DNA from: Neovahlkampfia damariscottae
Lineage: Eukaryota > Heterolobosea > Selenaionea > Neovahlkampfiida > Neovahlkampfiidae
Assembly: GCA_016618085.1 (NCBI GenBank)
Contig: JABLTG010000013.1
Location: forward strand, 1 to 64,000
Direction of reading: 5' to 3'
Length of the DNA: 64,000 nucleotides
Numbering within the stretch: the first letter of the stretch is position 1; each line of letters opens with the position of its first letter. The notes beneath the pieces were generated by a model. It was not told the DNA's origin. It saw nothing but the letters and a program-made list of their open reading frames with translations, and made no database searches. A program made the translations under genes and the position numbers. Shown one piece after another: positions 57,273-64,000 of the stretch.

Positions 57273-57576
57273 TCTGCATAATAAAGTGACTATTGTTTTA
57301 TCAGTGCTGTATATATATTATAAAAAACTCCTTTCATCTTATTTATTGTTCATTCCAAAGATTTAGATTCATAAATTCAAAATTGTTTATTTATTAGAAA
57401 ACATTGAACAAAAAATTGGATTAACAAAAAATACCCATAAATATTAAAAACAACGCCGATAAAAGAACAAAGAATTGAAGAATAAATTTTTTTTATTTCA
57501 AAACTGGAGTTTTTACTGAAACTGTCACGTTACAACTTGAAGTGTTTCGTTATTTGGAATAACTAAACTTTTTGTG

Positions 57577-57783
57577 TAAAAAGTAACTTATTTGGAGTAA
57601 CGCTACTTTTTCGTGAAAAACCATACTTATTCGGAATAACACCACTTATTTGGATTAACCTCACTCATTCAGAAATAAGTCTTTTTATTGGTAAAAACCA
57701 CACTTGTTCGGTTGAAACCACAGACTTCAACTTAGAAACTAAGGTTTATTCTTATAACACAACTAATTGCACAGGAGTCTTAT
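57577..57783 (-). repeat. Right terminal inverted repeat
   Basis: Reverse complement begins taagactcctgtgcaatta and repeats the unit pattern gtgtggttattccgaataag several times (plus-strand forms: acttattcggaataacacc, acttatttggattaacctc, acacttgttcggttgaaac). It pairs with 55206-55412. Confidence 0.8.
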
Positions 57784-57931
57784 TGTTCTTCTTGTGTTTT
57801 AACGGAATTTTTTTGATTGGTTGGTTTTTCACAACCAATGACCGAATTCTGAAGAGAAAAAAGCCTTTAGAAAATAGTCCAATTCTAAAAGAAACAAATA
57901 CATTCATTCCACCAAATTGTTGTCCATTGAT
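57784..57931. other. Short gap with palindromic CCAAT pair
   Basis: Contains gattggttggtttttcacaaccaatg (about 57817-57843), an inverted pair of ATTGG/CCAAT pentamers like those seen between divergent genes, but no second gene starts here that I can identify. It may be the lost promoter of a gene displaced by the element. Confidence 0.3.
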
Positions 57932-59080
57932 TTAATTAAACTGATAAACAAAAGCAACATCATTTTTTTCCTTCTTTCCCATAACAACAAAAGAACCATC
58001 ATGATCAACATTTTGAGAAACGCTTTCAAAATAAACTTCATTCATTGCAATTTCTTGCACTTTTTCGAAATCACTCGAAACTCTTTTATAAATGAATAAT
58101 CTCCCGTCACCTGAAACAGTTACAATATTTTGTTCATTAAAAGCAGCAAATGAAGAAGCAAAGTTAGAATTGAGTCCTTTTATTACAGTATCTGGTTTAT
58201 AAGAATAATTTCTTCCATTTCTTGGTTTGAACCAAACGAGAATCGAACCATTAAAACTGTGTAAAACTACTTCACCTGTTTTGTCAATTGCTGACCATTG
58301 ACCGAAGTTACCATTTCTGGTACCGTATAAAGAGGTTTGAAACCTTGCAGTTTCAGTTTTATTTTTGGTTCGAGCAGGATCAAACATCACATAACTATGC
58401 GAAGCAAGAGAGAGCAAAAAACTTGGTTTGTTACCTCCATTTAAACCAGAGGCAATCGGTGATTTACCTAAATGATTCATTACACCAAATCTCATGCCCC
58501 AATTTTGATGATTTGAGTATCCAATTGGAAAATTCACCCAAATGCCATAATTGTGAAAATAGAATCCTCCAATGATAACATAATCACCAGATATTGCCAT
58601 AGTCCTGACATCCGTTTTTAAAGTACCTTCTCTAGGCCTCGTATCATCTGTCCAGTGTATTGGAAATACTTTGGTGATATTCCAGTCAGGTTTTTCGAAC
58701 AATAATGCTTGTTGTTTATCTTTATCTCCTCTTTCAATATCTCTAACAAAACCAACAAGTAATTTTCCTTGACTTAATGAAATATGAAGTTTTCCACTGA
58801 CAAATTTTCCTTCATACTTTGGCATTGTCAATTTTTTTTGGAATTCAATGTTTTTTCTTTTTTTTTTGTATATAAATAAAACTGAACTTTCACCTGAATG
58901 TGATTCTTTTGATTTTTCAATTCCTGTTAAAATTATGTATTCATTATCAATCAAACTACTTCTTTGCGTCACATCGTTTTGGAAAGAACATTTTTTACAG
59001 TTTTGTGGTTCTAATTCACTAATAAATTCCACCTTTGAAAAAACAAAGACAATAATAACTAAAAACAACAAAAACTTCAT
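57932..59080 (-). CDS. Secreted beta-propeller-like protein
   Basis: Intronless, 382 residues. N-terminal signal peptide (MKFLLFLVIIVFVFSKVEFI) and a CKKC pair at residues ~28-31. The rest is beta-rich with repeats of the kind found in FG-GAP or kelch-like propellers: NEYIILTGIEKSKE, LLVGFVRDIERG, DYVIIGGFYFHNYGIWVNFP, SHSYVMFDPAR, GEVVLHSFNGSILVWFKPRN, NIVTVSGDGRLFIYKRVSSD and SFVVMGKKEKNDVAFVYQF. Several NxT/S sites occur. It probably is a secreted or cell-surface protein; partner unknown. CCAAT (ggaccaatag) at 59102. Confidence 0.8.
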   Translation of the reverse strand: MKFLLFLVIIVFVFSKVEFISELEPQNCKKCSFQNDVTQRSSLIDNEYIILTGIEKSKESHSGESSVLFIYKKKRKNIEFQKKLTMPKYEGKFVSGKLHISLSQGKLLVGFVRDIERGDKDKQQALLFEKPDWNITKVFPIHWTDDTRPREGTLKTDVRTMAISGDYVIIGGFYFHNYGIWVNFPIGYSNHQNWGMRFGVMNHLGKSPIASGLNGGNKPSFLLSLASHSYVMFDPARTKNKTETARFQTSLYGTRNGNFGQWSAIDKTGEVVLHSFNGSILVWFKPRNGRNYSYKPDTVIKGLNSNFASSFAAFNEQNIVTVSGDGRLFIYKRVSSDFEKVQEIAMNEVYFESVSQNVDHDGSFVVMGKKEKNDVAFVYQFN

Positions 59081-59152
59081 GTTTGTCGGTTAGTTGGAAC
59101 GGACCAATAGAATACATTTCTCCTGTTTTGGTGATAATTGCAATTGAAGCAT

Positions 59153-62100
59153 TTATTTTTTCAAATTCTTCACATATTCAAAAATATAGTCCAATTGATT
59201 AGGATCATTCAATGCTTGTTGAATAAACTCAATTTTGTCAACAGACATTTTCTCCAAATCCGAAACAATTTGCAAAGGCTCACCATCTTTTGAAATTTTA
59301 ATTTCACCATTCCAATCAGAAGGTAATTCATTCAAACGATATAATTCACAAACTCTTGAGTAATAAGTTGAGATTCCATAATTTTCTAGTGAATTAAAAA
59401 CTTCCATTGCCTTTTTGAATTTTTTTTGTTGGAATAGTTTCTTTCCTTTTTCAAATTCTTCAATATTTATCACTCCTTTCTTCTGTGAAGAAACTATTTC
59501 AAATAATTCTTTTGCATTTTCTTGCCCTTTAAGATAGAAATATCCTAATGAATACGAAATTAATTCCGGAACTAATTTGATGGTTTCTTGAACTTCTTTA
59601 GTGACCACAAGTGAAACCCCAAGTGTTTTTGTAAGTGATTCCATTCTTGAAGCTGTGTTAACTGTTGAACTAATTACAGTTGCATCCAATCGCTTTTCAA
59701 AACCTAAAGTTCCCAACATCACATTTCCATAAGCCAACCCAACACCAATATCAATTGGAATTTGAAGACTTTTATTTAATTTTTTCAATGAATCCAACAT
59801 TTCGACTCCTGCTTTTACTCCATCTTTTGGAGATCCTGGAAATATTGCCATAACACAATCACCAATGAATTTATCAACAAATCCATGATTTTTTGAAATT
59901 GCTGGAGCTATTTCACTTAGAATATCATTGACAAATTGAAATGATTCTTTAGCATCCATTTTATCTGTGATAGAGGTGAAATTTCTGATATCTGAAAATA
60001 AAATTGTCATTTTCTTTTCAACTGAATCTGATTGTTTAACATTCCTGACATCTTGTTTTTCTAATAAATTCAAAAATTCTTTTGGTAAGAATCTAGCATA
60101 GGCTTCATTGATTGTTTTGACATCTTCAAATAAATTTGAATTTTCAATTGAAATTGCCACTTGAGATAGCACATGTCTCAAAATGAATTTCTTTGATTCC
60201 GTGAATGCTCCTTCCATGTTGTTATTTTCCAAATATAAAACACCTGTGATATTCTTTCCTTTTGCAATTGGTGCACAAAGAACTGATTTCACAAAATTGT
60301 TTTGAATATATTCATCTTCTTTTAAATTTTCCTCTTTCATTGCATTATGATAGAAAATCATATTTTTTTGATTCAAGCATTGATTGAAAACTCTAAGAGA
60401 AAGGAATTTTGAACTTTTCAAGATTTCTTTTGAAATTTGACTTTGAGTTTCAGAAGACGAAAATTCACTTGAAACAATATATTTTTCATTCTCTTTCAAA
60501 ATAATAAAACCCCTTGTGGCACCAGCATTTTCAACAATTACTTGGTTCAATTTTGTTAACAATTTCTTTTTTTCTAAATCCTCTGAAACAGTGTTTGATG
60601 ATTTGATTACTGTCTGAAGATCAACTCCCAACATGTTCAATGATTCTGTTGCTGATGCAGATCCTGTATTCAAATCAATTGAAGGATTTGTCGTAGAACT
60701 AATTGCTTCATATTGTTTGAGCTTAATACATCTCACAATAACTCCCATTGCTTTCCATTTATGATAAGCAAGGCTATACAAGAATCTAGAATATTCTTTG
60801 AATTGTGAAGTTTCTTCACAAAATTCAGCAAAATATTCTATGGCCATTGCTTCAATCCATGAACATCCATTACTTCCGGCGTGTGTAGAAGCAGAGTTAA
60901 ACAAGCTGAATATCTCAACAATGTCTTCAATTTTTGTTTTATCTATCATCAATGATTTGAACAAAGCTTGACCAAGAGAATATCTTGATTGAAAATAGAT
61001 TGCATTTAATTTTGAATATCCTTCTAATAAATCAATATTAGCTTTCATATTCTCCAAAATAGTATTATCCAATGATTGTTGATACAAATGATAATCGATC
61101 AAAATTGAAGTCATTGCAATTTCATAAAAATGCGGTAAACCTATGTTTTCTGTTGGAAATTGTTGAATGGTATCTAGTGCGATTCTTGCTCCTTTGAAGT
61201 CTTGCAATAAAAATAATGAAGTTGCTTTTTGTTCATAATAGTTGAAACGACCAAACGGAATTTCAATATAACCAGGGATCATATGCACTGAATTGAATGA
61301 AGTTGATTTTCCCGTGATAATTTTGATAGTTTCAATTGAAGCAGCCATCATATCACCTATTACTAGATGTTTTGAATTGTAAATAGCTTTTTGAGCAGCT
61401 AACACTCTTCCAAGAAGAATTAAGAAATTAGTTCCATTGCAGATATTGAAATTCATCCAACAAAAACAAGCATATGAACCCCAATTTAATTCGCCAATAT
61501 TGAAACCAAAAGTATATGCATTTTCTGTCAATTTGATGGCATTGGTAGCATTGCTGTTAAATATTTGAAGTAACCCACTGTAAAATTTAACATACAGATG
61601 AATGTTTGGACTATTTATGTTTTTTGTTAACTCTTGAGCCAATTTTCCAAAAATTTTTGCTTCATTTTCTTTGAAGTAGAATTGCGCATGCCAAGAAAGT
61701 GAAGCTAAGATAGCAGGTAAACAATCATTATTTCCATAATTAACTGCAATTTTAACACCCATCAATTGATTGGCAAATGCAAAATGAGGCTGAGCTGTTT
61801 GGTAAAACACTGCAGAGCTTTGCAACATATATCTTGACAATAAACTCATTTCTTCATCTGCTTTCTTTGGGATTCCATCTAAAAATAACTTTCCTGTTTC
61901 TTTCCCTTTCGTAAAATTGATCAATTCATGCAACAATTTAAAACTCCAATTTTCAAAATCTTCATTCTTTTCTTTTGGCATATCCTTTGAAACTTCATAC
62001 ATTTCAAAGACATCAAAAATCAATTTTATTGCAACTGGAAAGTTCGCTATGAATAGCAAAAGTTTGGTATACGCTACAATAGCTTTTAAGGATTCAAAAT

Positions 62101-64000
62101 TTGTTGTTGATTTTTCAACTAATTCTTGAAACACTTCAATGGCTTCCTCAAGTTTACAGGATAAAAATAAATTTGTTGCTTGCATGAAATTTACTCTGTA
62201 AGTCAAATCATGAATTAATTCCCAAGCATTTTCTGTCAATAAAGATCTAGCGGTTGATGAAAATTTTAAAGCTGGTTCAAAAGCATAGTTCTTTGTAGCA
62301 ACCTTGGATGCCATTAAATTCAATGAAATTAAGTGATTTCTGTCATGAAATATATCCGATGCTTCATTCAAATTGTTTACAATATCAAAAATATGAGTCT
62401 CAACATCATCTTGTTTCATTGCAGTTTTCAATAATTTTTCTCCAATTTTCAAGTGAGTTTGAGCTTTATCTTTAAAAATTTCGTACGCAGCTTGTTGTAA
62501 TCGATCATGAACAAATTTATAACTTGAATCTTTTTGATAGATCCAACCCAATGTGATCGGAATCAAAAGATCTTTGTAGGTTTCTTGTGGAGATTTGTCA
62601 TAAACCATGCACATTACTTCAATGGTAAATGTATTTCCAATACAAGCTGCAATGTTTAAAATAATTTTTGTGGTTTCAGTAAATTCATTCAAATTTCCAA
62701 CCATGAAATCAACAACATTATCACTGAATTTTGTGTTTGAAATCTCTTTTAAATCCCAATTCCATTTCTCAGTTGAATAATCAAATTTAATCAAATTCTT
62801 ATCATATAACGCCAAAGTGAATTCTTTCATGAAAAATGGATTTCCATTGGTTTTTTTGAAAACTACATTGGAAAGTTCTTTGATGTCTTTTGATTTCAAA
62901 GAATCAGACAAAAATTCTTCAATATTTTGGAAATCTAAATGGTCTAGAGTTACTGTGATAAATTCTCTTTCAGTCAACAATGGCTGAAGAATTGTCATCA
63001 ATGGATGAGATTCAGAAACTTCATTATCTCTGTAAGCCCCAAGAATGAATAATCTAACATCTTTTTCAGACAATAATTGTTCAATTAATGATAAAGAAGG
63101 TGGATCAGCCCATTGTAAATCATCCAAAAATAGTGCTAAGACATTTCCATTTGAAGCATAGATTTTCAAAAAATCAATAATTGCAGAGATGAATCTTTTT
63201 TGTTCATCACTTTCTGAAGGTAAATCAAGTAATTCTGGTAGATCTTCACCTAATACATAAATACTCTCTGGGATAAAATTGGTGATGATTTTCGCTCGAT
63301 CTGTTAAAACTGATAAAATTTCTCTTTTATGTTCAATTAATTCTTCTTTTGATTTCAATGCTAAAAATCCGAATAACTTTTTGAAAATTCTGCTCAAAGA
63401 GATGAATACTTTACAATTTACTTACTGGATGAACGCAAAATAAGGTCTTGATTTTTGAAATTGATCATATTTTCCAGTGAACACTAAACGATATTTTTCT
63501 TTAATGAGAATATCATCAACCAATCTCGACTTTCCAATTCCACTTGAACCACAGATCATGCACATTTCAACAGAATCATTTTGTTCCACAAATTGAAGTC
63601 TTTCTTTCAATAATTTTACTTCTTTGTCTCTTCCATAGAGTTTGTTATCAAATCTAAAAATATCATCAACATCAAGTTGTCCTGCTCTGAATGTTTTTAA
63701 AATGTCTTGATTTTTCAAATTTTGTTGAATGAATTCTAATTCTTTCTTTACACCAATGATTGAAAAGTAACGTTCATTTTGATTTTTTTTTATCATTTTT
63801 TGAATTACTTGTTCAATACAATCTGGTATTGATGTTTCAAAAGACTTTAAAGTTGGTGGTTGTTTTGCGATATGTGAATAAACAACGTTGGTCAAATCAC
63901 CTTCAAAAGGTACTCTTCCTGTTAGTAATTGGAAAAAAGTGATTCCAAGTGAATAAATATCGCTTGTTTTGTCAACTAAAGATGTAGTTCTACCTGTTTG
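59153..64000 (-). CDS. Protein kinase / AAA-ATPase / GAF / class III adenylate cyclase (N-terminus outside window)
   Basis: Two exons in the window, split by an intron at about 63392-63426. From the window edge inward: end of a Ser/Thr kinase domain (TSDIYSLGITFFQLLTGRVP), linker, P-loop ATPase (CGSSGIGKSRLV, LALFLDDLQWADPPSL), a long helical TPR-like region, a GAF domain (TRGFIILKENEKYIV, VLYLENNNMEGAFT), then a class III cyclase: MTILFSDIRNFTSITDKMDA, FVDKFIGDCVMAIFPG, IPIDIGVGLAYGNVMLG and DATVISSTVNTASRME. Lys in VDKFIGD and Asp in LDATV are the purine-selecting residues of adenylate cyclases. The ~1600 residues seen suggest a multi-input cAMP signalling enzyme. Confidence 0.93.

Larger units (their letters stand above)
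55206..57783. mobile_element. Foldback-like element with ~207 bp terminal inverted repeats and three cargo genes
   Basis: 55206-55412 and 57577-57783 are inverted repeats of each other over about 207 bp, roughly four in five bases the same by eye. Both begin TAAGACTCCT. Each arm contains tandem ~20 bp units of the form tgtggttattccgaataag. Such tandem-unit arms resemble foldback (FB) transposons. Inside lie three genes (two overlapping on the minus strand, one on the plus strand), none a recognisable transposase. No clear target-site duplication flanks it. It may be a non-autonomous or new type of element, or an inverted duplication around resident genes. Confidence 0.7.

Overview
This window is nuclear DNA of an AT-rich, very gene-dense unicellular eukaryote. 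Genes on both strands are often separated by only 10-150 bp. Coding regions are interrupted by very short introns (most 28-43 bp, the shortest I reconstruct is 23 bp). TAA and TGA both act as stops. Gene content is eukaryotic throughout (actin, eL15, coatomer alpha, SCY1-like pseudokinase, ARF GTPase, RalGAP alpha, RuvB-like 1, Bud32, APE2, ALG5, MBF1, Yippee, 5S rRNA, an intron-containing tRNA-Tyr). A cytochrome P450, a vitellogenin-type lipid-transfer protein and a kinase/ATPase/GAF/adenylate-cyclase receptor-like protein point to a free-living, probably amoeboid or flagellate protist. Heterolobosea or another deep protist lineage is possible, but the sequence alone does not settle it.

Layout. 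1-36.3 kb is ordinary housekeeping territory: lipid-transfer protein (cut by the window edge), DEP protein, MBF1, eL15, Yippee, Bud32, an SPFH-SPRY fusion, an MgtE transporter, Hsp20, an AlkB-like oxygenase, a C2-LamG protein, APE2, RalGAP alpha, ALG5, P450, RUVBL1, then a COPI trio (coatomer alpha, SCYL1, ARF). 36.5-44.4 kb is mostly non-housekeeping: a small coiled-coil gene, tRNA-Tyr, a SAM-like fragment and two broken Ty3/gypsy-type retroelements lying head to head, the second ending in an LTR that abuts a TPR-DnaJ gene. 44.4-46.3 kb holds that TPR-J gene and an intact 5S rRNA gene. 46.3-51.5 kb is a gene graveyard: a broken AAA-ATPase/PD-(D/E)XK gene between two diverged direct repeats, other decayed ORFs, and a second, damaged 5S copy whose 5' flank is inverted. 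51.8-54.2 kb has a divergent actin and an LRR gene. 55.2-57.8 kb is a compact element with about 207 bp terminal inverted repeats built of short tandem units and carrying three unrecognised genes but no recognisable transposase. 57.9-64 kb has a secreted beta-propeller-like protein and a giant adenylate cyclase cut by the window edge.

Themes. Almost every gene has a CCAAT/ATTGG pentamer within about 10-90 bp upstream of its start, often as a palindromic pair between divergent genes. First coding exons can be tiny (3, 4 or 9 nt). Functionally related COPI genes are adjacent. The candidate undescribed system is the foldback-like TIR element at 55.2-57.8 kb. Other items worth checking are the inverted-flank 5S copy, the recursive-splice intron in RUVBL1, the SPFH-SPRY fusion and the cationic helix inside the lipid-transfer protein.
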